A DNA stretch of 64,000 nucleotides, from positions 16,449 through 80,448 of the forward strand of contig NZ_BMTV01000006.1 of NCBI RefSeq assembly GCF_014649855.1. The letters are read 5' to 3'. The notes beneath the pieces are model-generated. The model had not been told where the DNA came from. It did not search any database and worked only from the letters and a program-made list of their open reading frames with translations. Source of the DNA: Streptomyces roseolus. Its GTDB lineage: Bacteria > Actinomycetota > Actinomycetes > Streptomycetales > Streptomycetaceae. The position numbers and the translations under genes were made by a program. How positions within the stretch are numbered: the first letter of the stretch is position 1; each line of letters starts with the position of its first letter. This document shows, one piece after another, positions 18,342-26,410 of this stretch.

Positions 18342-19640
18342 TCAGGTGCGCGGCACCCGGCGCCGCCACGCCCACAGGGCGAGGGCCGCCGCACAGGCCG
18401 ATCCCACGAGGGAGAGGGGCAGTGCCACCGACGGGCCGGCTCCGGCGGACTCCTCGGCGGCGGTGCCGGCCCGGCCCGTCGAGGAGCCGAGGGCGGCGGC
18501 CGGGGCACCCGCCCCGCCGCGCACGGAGACGCCCCGGGCCTCGGCCCGCTTCTCGCCCGCGGGCCGCCGGGATGCCGCGGACCCGGCGGTCTCCTGGGAC
18601 TTCCGGGGCAGCAGGGAGCCCACCGGCTCGACCTTGCCCGCCGCCGCGAAGCCCCAGTCGAGGAGGTCGCGGGCCTCCTCGTAGACGGCGAGCCCGCCGC
18701 CCGACTGCGGGTTCATCACCGACACCACCAGGGTGCGGTCGCCGCGGCGGGCGGCGGCCACGAGGGTGTTGCCCGCGTTGCTGGTGTAGCCGTTCTTGAC
18801 GCCGATGATCCCCGGGTAGCGGCCCACCCCGTCCGCGCCGGTGACGAGGCGGTTGGTGTTGGCGATGCCGTACGACCACGAGCCGGCCGGGAAGTCGGCG
18901 TACGCGGTCGAGCAGTAGCGGGTGAACGCGGCGTCCCGCACCCCCGCCCGGCCGAAGACCGCCAGGTCGTACGCGGACGACACCTGGCCCGGCGCGTCGT
19001 ACCCGTCGGGGGAGACGACGTGCGTGTCCATCGCCCCCAGGGACCGTGCCTTCTCCTGCATCTGCCGGGCCGTCGACTCCCAGCCGCCGCTCATCGCCGC
19101 GAGGACGCGCACGGCGTCGTTGCCCGAGCTGAGGAAGACGCCGTTCCACAGGTCGGAGACCCGGTACGTGTACCCCTCCTTCACCCCGACGAGGCTGCTG
19201 CCCTCGCCGATCCCCGTCAGCTCCTCGTCGGCCACCGTGTGCCGCGCGGACGCCTCGTGGTGCGGGAGCACCGTCAGGGCGAAGAGGGTCTTCAGCGTGC
19301 TGGCCGGCGGCAGCTTCCGGTGTGCGGCGCGGGCGGCGAGCACCTCGCCCGTGCCGGCGTCGGCCACCACCCAGGAGAGCGCCGAGGGCGTCGGCACGGC
19401 CGGCGCGCCGGCCAGCGGCCGCACCTGTGTCCCGTCCCGGTCGAGCCGGGCCCGGTCCATGAACCGCCGTGCGGGAGGCGTCGGTTCGGTGGGGGAGCCG
19501 GGTCCGAGGGCGGGGAGGGCGGCGGGGGCGGCCATCGCGGCGCGGGGCGGGGTCGCGGCGCCGGCCACGGGGGCGGAGAGCACGAGCAGCATCGCGGCGG
19601 AGCCCGCGGCGGCATGGCGAACAGCTGACGTGACGATCAT
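18342..19640 (-). CDS. D-alanyl-D-alanine carboxypeptidase (PBP5-like)
   Basis: 432 aa. A signal peptide (1-28, ending AGAA) is followed by the penicillin-binding S11 peptidase domain: SxxK as PPASTLKTLF (about 112-121), SxN as FLSSGNDAV, and the third motif as GVKNGYTSNAGNT where KNG replaces KTG. The C-terminus has a linker and one membrane helix (LPLSLVGSACAAALALWAW) followed by RRRVPRT, so it is probably tail-anchored outside. It trims the terminal D-Ala of peptidoglycan stem peptides. The start at 19640 is an ATG immediately before the signal peptide. Confidence 0.93.
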   Translation of the reverse strand: MIVTSAVRHAAAGSAAMLLVLSAPVAGAATPPRAAMAAPAALPALGPGSPTEPTPPARRFMDRARLDRDGTQVRPLAGAPAVPTPSALSWVVADAGTGEVLAARAAHRKLPPASTLKTLFALTVLPHHEASARHTVADEELTGIGEGSSLVGVKEGYTYRVSDLWNGVFLSSGNDAVRVLAAMSGGWESTARQMQEKARSLGAMDTHVVSPDGYDAPGQVSSAYDLAVFGRAGVRDAAFTRYCSTAYADFPAGSWSYGIANTNRLVTGADGVGRYPGIIGVKNGYTSNAGNTLVAAARRGDRTLVVSVMNPQSGGGLAVYEEARDLLDWGFAAAGKVEPVGSLLPRKSQETAGSAASRRPAGEKRAEARGVSVRGGAGAPAAALGSSTGRAGTAAEESAGAGPSVALPLSLVGSACAAALALWAWRRRVPRT

Positions 19641-19881
19641 TCAGCCACCGTAGGAAGGGGGTGCGCGGCCCGCAGGGGGAAGTGCGCCACCCGGCCTAGA
19701 GAACGCGACGGCGGGCGGCGCGTCGTGCCGCCGGGCGGGTGGTCGCGCTCTGCCGGGCGGGTGAGCGCTCCCGCCCCGGGACCCGTCGGCACAACTCCAC
19801 GCGCGGGCGAGCAGGTTGACCCTAGGATGCGGCCGACCCGCCGACGTCCGTCCGGCGGCTCACCCGTCGTCAGGAGCGCAC

Positions 19882-21159
19882 ATGGACGCACGCCCCGAAC
19901 CCACCGAGGCCCCCGCCCCGCCGCCGGCTCCGGTGCCGTACCGGCTCGACGCGGCCGGGGGGTGCCCGCACGCCGTCAACGCGCGGCTGCGGGCCCGGGG
20001 AGCCGTCGCCCCGGTGCTGCTGCCCGGGGACATCGAGGGCATGGTGGTCCTCGGCCACGACGCCCTGCGCGACTTCCTGTCCGACCCCGACGTCGCCAAG
20101 GGGCCGCGACACTTCACCGCGCTCGCCGAGGGCCGCATACCGGAGGGCTGGCCGCTGCGCACCTTCGCGACCGTGCCCGGCATGACCACCGCCGACGGCG
20201 CCGACCACCGCCGGCTGCGGACCCTCGTCAGCAGCGCCTTCACCCCCCGGCGCGTCGAGGAGCTCCGGCCGCGCGTGGCGGCGGTGGCGGAGGGGCTGCT
20301 CGACGGGCTCGCCGAGGCCGCCGCGGCCGACGGCGGCGTCGCCGACCTGCGCCGCCACTACGCCCTCCCGCTGCCGCTCGGCGTGATCTGCGAACTCCTC
20401 GGCGTCGACCCCGCCCACCAGGACCGGCTGCACCACCTGTCGAGCCTCGTCGTCGCCACCGACACCGAGCCCGCCCGGGCCGTCGCGGCCAACCGCGAAA
20501 TCCTCGGACTGCTCACCGCCATCGCGGAGGCCAGGACGGCGGACCCCGGCGACGACCTCACCAGCGCCCTCATCGCCGCCCGCGACGAGGGCGGCGACCG
20601 GCTCGCCCAGCCGGAGCTCATCGGCACCCTGATGCTGGTGATCGTCGCGGGCCACGAGACCACCCTCAACCTGGTCACCAACGCCGTCCGCGCCCTGTGC
20701 GCCCACCGGGACCAGCTCGCCCTCGTCACCGAGGGACGCGCGAGCTGGGCCGACGCCGTCGAGGAGACCCTGCGCTGGGACAGCCCCGTCAGCTACTTCC
20801 CCTTCCGCTACCCCACCCGCGACCTGACCGTCGACGGCACGCTCATCCCCCGCGGCACCCCCGTGCTCGCCGGGTACTCGGCGGCGGGCCGCGACCCGGA
20901 GGCGCACGGCCCCGACGCCGACCGCTTCGACCTCACGCGGGCGGGCGCGACCAAGCACCTGTCCCTCGGCCACGGCCCCCACTACTGCCTGGGCGCGCCC
21001 CTCGCCCGCATGGAGGCGGCCGTCGCCCTCGAAGCGCTCTTCACCCGCTTCCCGGACCTCGGCCTCGCCGTCCCCGAGGAGGGACTGACCCGCCACGCGG
21101 GCTTCGTCGGCAACAGCGTCCGCACCCTGCCCGTCCGGCTCGGCCCCGCCGCGCGCTGA
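19882..21159 (+). CDS. Cytochrome P450
   Basis: 425 aa, bacterial class. The oxygen-binding I-helix motif GHETT is at 257-261, ExxR at 295-298 (EETLRWD), and the haem loop is SLGHGPHYCLGAPLARME with the Cys ligand at 369. The haem loop has Leu-Gly instead of the common Phe-Gly. A substrate cannot be assigned; no ferredoxin gene adjoins it, so electrons must come from elsewhere. AGGAG precedes the ATG. A TTGACC and a TAGGAT occur 55-70 nt upstream but do not have canonical spacing. Confidence 0.95.
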   Translation: MDARPEPTEAPAPPPAPVPYRLDAAGGCPHAVNARLRARGAVAPVLLPGDIEGMVVLGHDALRDFLSDPDVAKGPRHFTALAEGRIPEGWPLRTFATVPGMTTADGADHRRLRTLVSSAFTPRRVEELRPRVAAVAEGLLDGLAEAAAADGGVADLRRHYALPLPLGVICELLGVDPAHQDRLHHLSSLVVATDTEPARAVAANREILGLLTAIAEARTADPGDDLTSALIAARDEGGDRLAQPELIGTLMLVIVAGHETTLNLVTNAVRALCAHRDQLALVTEGRASWADAVEETLRWDSPVSYFPFRYPTRDLTVDGTLIPRGTPVLAGYSAAGRDPEAHGPDADRFDLTRAGATKHLSLGHGPHYCLGAPLARMEAAVALEALFTRFPDLGLAVPEEGLTRHAGFVGNSVRTLPVRLGPAAR

Positions 21160-21168
21160 CCGCCCCGC

Positions 21169-21447
21169 TCAGCCGCGCCGGCCCCGGTCCAGGTCCCTGG
21201 CGGGGGCCGGCGCGCCGGGAGGCGGCGTGGGGGAGACCCGCAGCGTGGAGACGAGCCGCAGCAGCCGGTCCTCGTTCCCCGCGAGGCCCGCCGCGCGCAG
21301 CGCCTCGTCGGCCTCCGCCATGGGGTTCGTCAGCATCACCCCCGCGTACGGGGCGAGGCGCGGATCCGTCATGACGGCCTGGGTGGATTCGAGGAGGCGC
21401 AGGTACGCCTGGGCCGCGGCGCGCTCGGTGGCGGTGATGGTGGTCAT
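21169..21447 (-). CDS. Conserved hypothetical small protein
   Basis: 92 aa: a helical N-terminus (MTTITATERAAAQAYLRLLE ... TQAVMTDPRLAPYAG) and a Pro-rich basic tail. No recognised domain, signal or membrane span. GGGAG precedes the ATG and GC3 bias is normal, so it is probably real. It converges with the P450 gene, with a 9-nt gap. Confidence 0.6.
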   Translation of the reverse strand: MTTITATERAAAQAYLRLLESTQAVMTDPRLAPYAGVMLTNPMAEADEALRAAGLAGNEDRLLRLVSTLRVSPTPPPGAPAPARDLDRGRRG

Positions 21448-21509
21448 GTCGGGCTCCCTCTCGACGGCTTGACGCACCCCACCCTCTCGCACGGGTCCGA
21501 CAATGCCCC

Positions 21510-21992
21510 TCAGGCCCGCCCGCGCACGCGCGTGACAAGCCGCTCCAGGAACTCCCGCTGCCCCGCGACCAGCCGCGCTTCCGCCGCCTCCACGGTGAAC
21601 CACCCCACCCGGTCCAGCTCCGGAAACTCCGCCAGGACCCCGGAACGCGGCGGCCACTCCATCGAGAACGTGCCCGCCACCACCGCCGCGGGATCGAGGT
21701 CGCCCTCCACCGCCCACACGGTGACCCTCTTTCCGCCGGCCTGCCGCACCTCCCCGAGGTCGAGCCACTCGCCCTCCGGCACCGGCAGTCCCAGCTCCTC
21801 CCGGAACTCCCGCCGGGCCGCGTCCTCCGGCGCCTCCTCCGGCCCGTACTCCCCCTTCGGCACCGACCAGGCCGCCTCCTCGCGGCGCGCCCAGAACGGT
21901 CCGCCCATGTGCCCGATGAGCACCTCGATCCCGCCGTCCTCCGCCGCGGACCGGCGGAAGACGAGCAGACCCGCGCTGCGCCCGACCGCCAT
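21510..21992 (-). CDS. NUDIX hydrolase
   Basis: 160 aa with a perfect Nudix box at 47-69 (G47-x5-E53-x7-REF-x-EELGL). It starts SAGLLVFRR and contains FWARREEAAWSVPKGEY, typical of the diadenosine-polyphosphate/NTP pyrophosphohydrolase-like subgroup that reads GxWxxPKG. It hydrolyses a nucleoside-diphosphate-linked compound and needs Mg2+; the exact substrate is unknown. Confidence 0.93.
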   Translation of the reverse strand: MAVGRSAGLLVFRRSAAEDGGIEVLIGHMGGPFWARREEAAWSVPKGEYGPEEAPEDAARREFREELGLPVPEGEWLDLGEVRQAGGKRVTVWAVEGDLDPAAVVAGTFSMEWPPRSGVLAEFPELDRVGWFTVEAAEARLVAGQREFLERLVTRVRGRA

Positions 21993-22049
21993 GCCGCCAG
22001 TCTCGCCGACCCGCCCCCGGCCCGCACGGCCGGGCGCCCCGCCGGCCCG

Positions 22050-23000
22050 CTACGCCCCGCCGTTCAGGTGCGTCCACACGGCCTCGGCGGCCGTCCGGCC
22101 CTCCGCCGAGGCCCGGACGGCGGGCGTGCCGCCGTGCAGGAGGCCGCCCGCCGCGAAGACGCCCGGGACGCCGGTGCGCAGGGACGCGTCCACCAGGGGC
22201 GCGCGGGTGGCGGGCGTGAGCGGGAGGCCGCCCGCACGGGCCAGGTCGTGCTCCGGGACCCAGTCGCCGGTGAGGACGAGGGTGTCGCAGCGGATCGCGC
22301 GGCTGCCCCCGTGCCGGTCCCGGACGGTCACTCCGGCGAGCCGTCCCCGGCCGGTCAGCTCCGTCACCGCCGCCCCCGCCAGCACCGGGACCCCGAGGCC
22401 CGCCGCGTACCGCTCCTCCCGGACCACGGCCGCGACCGCGACCCCGGCGCGGCGCAGCAGGCGGACGGCGTGCGCGGCCGTCGAGCCGCCGCCGACGACC
22501 ACGGCGCGCCGGCCGATCCGCTCCGGGCGCGGGCCGAAGAGGGCGACGGTCCGGTGGAGCTCCCCGGCCGTCAGGACCCCCTCGGGGCGGGTGCCGGGGA
22601 GCAGCCGGGCCGGGCGGGACCGCTCGCGGGCGCCGGTCGCCAGGACCACCGCCCGCGCCACGAGGGTCTCCGGCCCGGTCGGCGCCGCCGTCTCCAGGGC
22701 GAGCGGCCCCGCCCAGCCGACGACCGACACGCCGGTGCGCAGGACGGCCCCGGCCCGCACCGCCGCCCGCACCGCGCGGCGCGCGTACCCGGGCCCGTCG
22801 AGGGCGCGTCCGCGCGCGTCCGCGCCGAAACCCGGATGACCGCAGGAGCGGGGTACGCCGCCGGCCTCGGGATCCCGCTCCAGGACCTCGACGCGGCCGG
22901 CCCCGCGCGCCGCGAGCCGCGCCGCCGCGGCGAGCCCCGCCGGACCCGCGCCGACGACCAGCACGTCGACGGCCCGCGCCTCCCGTGACGGTGCGTTCAC
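22050..23000 (-). CDS. FAD-dependent oxidoreductase, GlpB-like/sarcosine-oxidase-alpha-like
   Basis: 316 aa. An N-terminal FAD motif ([20 protein letters not shown]) and a second dinucleotide motif (RRAVVVGGGSTAAHAVRLLR) place it with pyridine-nucleotide-disulfide-type oxidoreductases paired with GlpA-like proteins. The C-terminus shows GVFAAGGLLHG, the usual FAD-contact region. The GTG start at 23000 overlaps the stop of the upstream gene (GTGA), so it is translationally coupled as the third gene of the kinase operon. Together with the GlpA-like partner it probably oxidises a polyol phosphate; the electron acceptor is unknown. Confidence 0.87.
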   Translation of the reverse strand: MNAPSREARAVDVLVVGAGPAGLAAAARLAARGAGRVEVLERDPEAGGVPRSCGHPGFGADARGRALDGPGYARRAVRAAVRAGAVLRTGVSVVGWAGPLALETAAPTGPETLVARAVVLATGARERSRPARLLPGTRPEGVLTAGELHRTVALFGPRPERIGRRAVVVGGGSTAAHAVRLLRRAGVAVAAVVREERYAAGLGVPVLAGAAVTELTGRGRLAGVTVRDRHGGSRAIRCDTLVLTGDWVPEHDLARAGGLPLTPATRAPLVDASLRTGVPGVFAAGGLLHGGTPAVRASAEGRTAAEAVWTHLNGGA

Positions 23001-24544
23001 CGGACCCCCGCCCCCTTCCCGTACTCCTCGAACAGGGCGCGCAGCGCCGGCCGGCAGTGGCCGCCCTGGCAGCGGCCGGTACCGGCGCGGGTGCGGCGGC
23101 GCAGGCCGGCGAGGCCGGCGGGCGGGACGGGCGAGGCGAGCGCGGCGCGCACCTCGCCGCGGGTGACGTGCTCGCAGTGGCAGACGACCGCGCCGAGTTC
23201 GGGGTCCCGGGCGACGGCCGCCGCGTCCCGGCAGGGGCGGGGGGACGCCTCGCCGAGGTTCGGCATCCGGACCGCCGCGAGCGGCCGTTCGGGTCCGGTC
23301 CGCAGTCCGCACTCGGCGAGGAGGCCGAGGGCGTGCTCGGCGAGGGCCAGGGAGGAGGACAGGCCGGTGGAGCGGATCCCGCCGATCGTGACGTACCGCA
23401 GCCCGGCGTGGGCGGCGCACCGGTAGTCCTCGCGTCCGGTGGCGGCCCGCAGGCCGGCGTACGCGGCCGTCACCTCCTCCTCCGCCAGCGCGGGCACGAT
23501 CCGCGCGCCCTGCTCCCGGAGTCCGGCGAGGCCGTCGGCGGTCGTGCCGGTGGCGGTCCGGTCGTCGAGGTCCTCGGCGGTCGGGCCGACCAGCACGTTC
23601 CCGTACACGGTGGGCGTGACGAGGACGCCCTTGCCGAGCGGGCCGGGGACGGGCAGCAGGACGTGCCGCACGAGCGGGCGGGCGTACGCGTCGAGGACGA
23701 GCAGCTGGCCCCGGCGGGGCGTGACCGTGAAGTCCCGCACGCCGAGCAGGGCGTCGAAGCCGTCGGCGTGCAGACCGCAGGCGTTGACCAGGAACCGCGC
23801 GGTGAGCGGGCCCCGCGTGGTGGCGAGCCGGTGCGGCGCGCCGGCGCCGCTCCGGGGCCCGGGGACGACGTCCGTCACCCGGCAGCCGAGCAGCAGGTCG
23901 ACGCCGGACAGGACGGCCTGGGTCGCGTAGGCGAGGGTGGTGCTCCAGGGGCAGACGATCGACTCGCCGGGCACGGCCAGCGCGCCGAGCGCGCCGGGGC
24001 CGAGGTGCGGTTCGCGGCGGCGCAGTTCGTCCGCGCCGACGACGCGGGTGGCGTGGTGGCCGTTGCGGGCGGCCTTCGCGGCGAGGCCGGGGAGGGCGGC
24101 CCGCTGCTCCTCGTCCCAGGCGACGAGGAGCGCGCCGACCGGTTCGAGGGGGATCCCCGTCTCGGCGGCGTACGCGGTGAGCAACCGGTGGCCCGCCCGG
24201 ACGAGCCCGGCCTCCAGGGTGCCGGGGGCGGCGTCGAAGCCGGTGTGGAGGATCGCGGTGTTGGCCTTGGACGTGCCCTCGCCGACGTCGTCCGCCGCGT
24301 CGACCAGCGCGACCCGCAGCCGGTACCGGGCCAGGGCGCGCGCGATCGCGCACCCGACGACCCCGGCCCCCACCACGACGACGTCGTACGCGTCCCCCGC
24401 CCGGCCGGGCAGCGGGCCGCGCCGGCTGACGTGCCCGCCGTCCTCCGTCCGGTCGGCCGGGCCCGGTGACGCTCCCCGTCCGGGTGCCCCCGCGGGGCGG
24501 GAGGCGACCGTGCCGCCCGGCCGGCGGTGCCCGGGGCGGATCAC
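22997..24544 (-). CDS. GlpA-like FAD-dependent dehydrogenase with BFD-type Fe-S domain
   Basis: 515 aa. The FAD motif is at about 47-70 (YDVVVVGAGVVGCAIARALA) with the GlpA signature EGTSKANTAILHTGFDAAPG. The C-terminal BFD-like [2Fe-2S] domain shows VVCHCEHVTRGEV and TGRCQGGHC. This matches the glycerol-3-phosphate dehydrogenase type made of a catalytic subunit and a GlpB-like partner. The GTG at 24544 overlaps the kinase stop (GTGA). The 46 residues before the FAD motif are Pro/Arg/Gly-rich and may not all be translated, but no later good start is seen. Confidence 0.87.
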   Translation of the reverse strand: MIRPGHRRPGGTVASRPAGAPGRGASPGPADRTEDGGHVSRRGPLPGRAGDAYDVVVVGAGVVGCAIARALARYRLRVALVDAADDVGEGTSKANTAILHTGFDAAPGTLEAGLVRAGHRLLTAYAAETGIPLEPVGALLVAWDEEQRAALPGLAAKAARNGHHATRVVGADELRRREPHLGPGALGALAVPGESIVCPWSTTLAYATQAVLSGVDLLLGCRVTDVVPGPRSGAGAPHRLATTRGPLTARFLVNACGLHADGFDALLGVRDFTVTPRRGQLLVLDAYARPLVRHVLLPVPGPLGKGVLVTPTVYGNVLVGPTAEDLDDRTATGTTADGLAGLREQGARIVPALAEEEVTAAYAGLRAATGREDYRCAAHAGLRYVTIGGIRSTGLSSSLALAEHALGLLAECGLRTGPERPLAAVRMPNLGEASPRPCRDAAAVARDPELGAVVCHCEHVTRGEVRAALASPVPPAGLAGLRRRTRAGTGRCQGGHCRPALRALFEEYGKGAGVR

Positions 24545-25998
24545 GCGGTCGCCCCGGGGGCCGCCGGCCGGGCGAGGAGCGCCGCGACCTCCGCCCGGAA
24601 GCGGCCGAGCCGGTCCGCCGCCTCGTCCGCCGAGATCGCCGGCTCGTACACGGCGGACGGTTTCCACGCCGGTACGGCCTCCGGGACGGTGAGGTCCGGG
24701 TCGTGGCCGAGCCGGGCCGTCGCGCCGGCGCCGAGGGCGGTCGCGTCGGGGAGCGCGGAGACCTCCACCGGCAGCTGGAGCAGGTCGGCCTGGGTCTGCA
24801 TGAGCAGCGCGGAGCGGGTGAGGCCGCCGTCGGCGCGCAGGGCGTCCAGGGGAGCGCCCCGGTCCGTGGCCGCCGCCTCGGCGAGGTCGACCACCTGCGC
24901 GGCGATGCCTTCGACGAGGGCCCGCACCAGGTGCCCGCGGCCGGTGTCGAGGCCCAGGCCGGTCACGGTGCCGCGGGCGTCGGCGCGCCACCAGGGGGCG
25001 GCGAGCCCGGCGAGCGCGGGCACGAAGGTGACGCCGCCGCTGTCGGGCACCGAGCCGCCCACGGCGTCCAGGTCCCGTGCGCCGGAGACGACCCCGAGGT
25101 CGGTGAGCCAGCGGACGGCGGAGGCGACGGTGTACACCTGCCCGTCGAGGCAGTGTTCGGTCCGCCCCCGCAGCCGCCAGGCCACGCAGCCGACGAGACC
25201 GGTCGTGGTGCGGCGGGGGAGCGGTCCGGTGCGGGCGAGGAGGAACGCCCCGGTGCCGTAGGTGCACTTGGCGGCGGCGGGCGCGGTCGCGCTCTGCGCG
25301 AGGAGCGCGGCCTGCTGGTCCACGACGAGTCCGGTGAGCGGCAGCGGCGGCCCGAAGGCGGTGGTGGTCCCGACGGGTTCGTCGCAGTCGACTATCCGGG
25401 GCAGCTTCTCGCCGCCGAGGCCGTACAGGTCGAGGGCGGGCCCGGACCAGGCGACGGCTGCCGGGTCCAGCAGGCCGGTGCGGCCGGCCGTCGCCGCGTC
25501 GGTGACGAAGGCGCCCGTCAGCCGGTGCGCCAGCCAGGCGTCGCTCGTCGTCACCACTCCGGCGCCGCTGGCGTGGCGACGGATCCAGGCCATCTTCGGC
25601 GCGGCGAAGTAGGGGTCGACGGGCAGGCCCGTCAGCTCCTTCAACTCCTCGTGGTGTTCCGTGAGTTCTGTGCAGATTCCGGACGCTCTGCGGTCCTGCC
25701 ACACCAGGGCGTCGGTGAGCGGTCCGCCGGTCGCCGGGTCCCAGGCGAGGACCGTCTCGCCCTGGTTGGCGAGGCCGACGGCGACCACCGGGACGCCCGC
25801 GTCGGCGAGCGCGGCGCGGCCCGCCGCGACCACGGAGCCGTACAGCTCGGCGGGGTCGACCTCGACCCGCCCGCCCGGCAGATGGCGGGGTCTCACCGGT
25901 GCCGTGCCGGTGCCGAGTACCCCTCGTTCCGGGCACAGGACGAGTGCCTTGGTTCCGGAGGTGCCTTGGTCGACGGCGAGTACCGGGCCGCCCGTCAT
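24541..25998 (-). CDS. FGGY carbohydrate kinase, glycerol-kinase-like
   Basis: 485 aa. N-terminal ATPase motif LAVDQGTSGTKALVL, then LANQGETVLAWDPATG, QDRRASG, and the second FGGY half with DGGLTRSALLMQTQADLLQL. It phosphorylates a polyol or sugar; the close link with GlpA/GlpB-like dehydrogenases suggests glycerol or a related polyol, whose phosphate is then oxidised. First gene of a three-gene operon with 4-nt overlaps. GGGAG precedes the ATG. It is divergent from the hypothetical gene cluster at 26.3 kb, with a candidate operator between. Confidence 0.9.
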   Translation of the reverse strand: MTGGPVLAVDQGTSGTKALVLCPERGVLGTGTAPVRPRHLPGGRVEVDPAELYGSVVAAGRAALADAGVPVVAVGLANQGETVLAWDPATGGPLTDALVWQDRRASGICTELTEHHEELKELTGLPVDPYFAAPKMAWIRRHASGAGVVTTSDAWLAHRLTGAFVTDAATAGRTGLLDPAAVAWSGPALDLYGLGGEKLPRIVDCDEPVGTTTAFGPPLPLTGLVVDQQAALLAQSATAPAAAKCTYGTGAFLLARTGPLPRRTTTGLVGCVAWRLRGRTEHCLDGQVYTVASAVRWLTDLGVVSGARDLDAVGGSVPDSGGVTFVPALAGLAAPWWRADARGTVTGLGLDTGRGHLVRALVEGIAAQVVDLAEAAATDRGAPLDALRADGGLTRSALLMQTQADLLQLPVEVSALPDATALGAGATARLGHDPDLTVPEAVPAWKPSAVYEPAISADEAADRLGRFRAEVAALLARPAAPGATA

Positions 25999-26166
25999 GT
26001 GCCTGCTCCCGTCGTGGGGTTCACCGGAGGGAAGGGGTCAGGCTGGTGGGTGGAGGGTCCGCCGTCAACCCTCTCCGGCCGAGCCTGTCAGGTCACGGGC
26101 GATTGCGTGACGACACTTCAAAAAATGGCGTTGGCCTGATAGTTACGGTCACAAGAATGATCCGGA

Positions 26167-26197
26167 CGATCACCTTCGGTCGCGCCTATAGTGATCG
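26167..26197. promoter_or_regulatory. Inverted repeat CGATCAC-N17-GTGATCG with TATAGT box
   Basis: Perfect 7-bp arms at 26167-26173 and 26191-26197 in the divergent region between the kinase operon and the rightward small ORF. TATAGT (26187-26192) overlaps the right arm and could be a rightward -10. For the leftward operon, TTGTGAC and TAACTATC around 26139-26158 are possible elements. Confidence 0.45.
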
Positions 26198-26257
26198 CCG
26201 CTCGCCGACGGACGCGCGGGCGCCGCTCGCCGACCGACCGCGCCCGACCGAGGACCG

Positions 26258-26410
26258 ATGACCACGCTCACCGCCCGCCCGTCTGCCCGACCCGCCGCCC
26301 GCCCCCGTTCCAGACCCGCCGCACGGGGGTCCGCGCGGCCCGCCGCCCGGACCCCCGTGCGGCCCGCCGGACGGCCCGTCGTCCCGCCCGCACCCCGTCC
26401 CGCCGGCTGA
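26258..26410 (+). CDS. Arg/Pro/Ala-rich small upstream ORF, coupled to the next gene
   Basis: 50 codons, MTTLTARPSARPAARPRSRP..., with GAGGA upstream of the ATG and a stop that overlaps the next start as TGATG (26408-26412). The peptide is very low complexity, so it may act as a translated leader and not as a functional protein. It contains a 16-bp perfect hairpin (separate entry), which a translating ribosome would melt, giving a plausible way to link its translation to expression of the gene behind it. Inference only. Confidence 0.45.
   Translation: MTTLTARPSARPAARPRSRPAARGSARPAARTPVRPAGRPVVPPAPRPAG
26318..26363 (+). repeat. 16-bp perfect inverted repeat inside the small ORF
   Basis: GCCGCACGGGGGTCCG (26318-26333) and CGGACCCCCGTGCGGC (26348-26363) with a 14-nt loop. 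It is very stable as RNA. It lies 47 nt upstream of the downstream ATG. It could be an attenuator or premature terminator. Confidence 0.8.

Noticed and set aside
22997..25936. 979-codon frame as a kinase-dehydrogenase fusion
   Set aside because: The upper part is an out-of-frame read of the FGGY kinase; only from the GTG at 24544 does it encode the GlpA-like protein.
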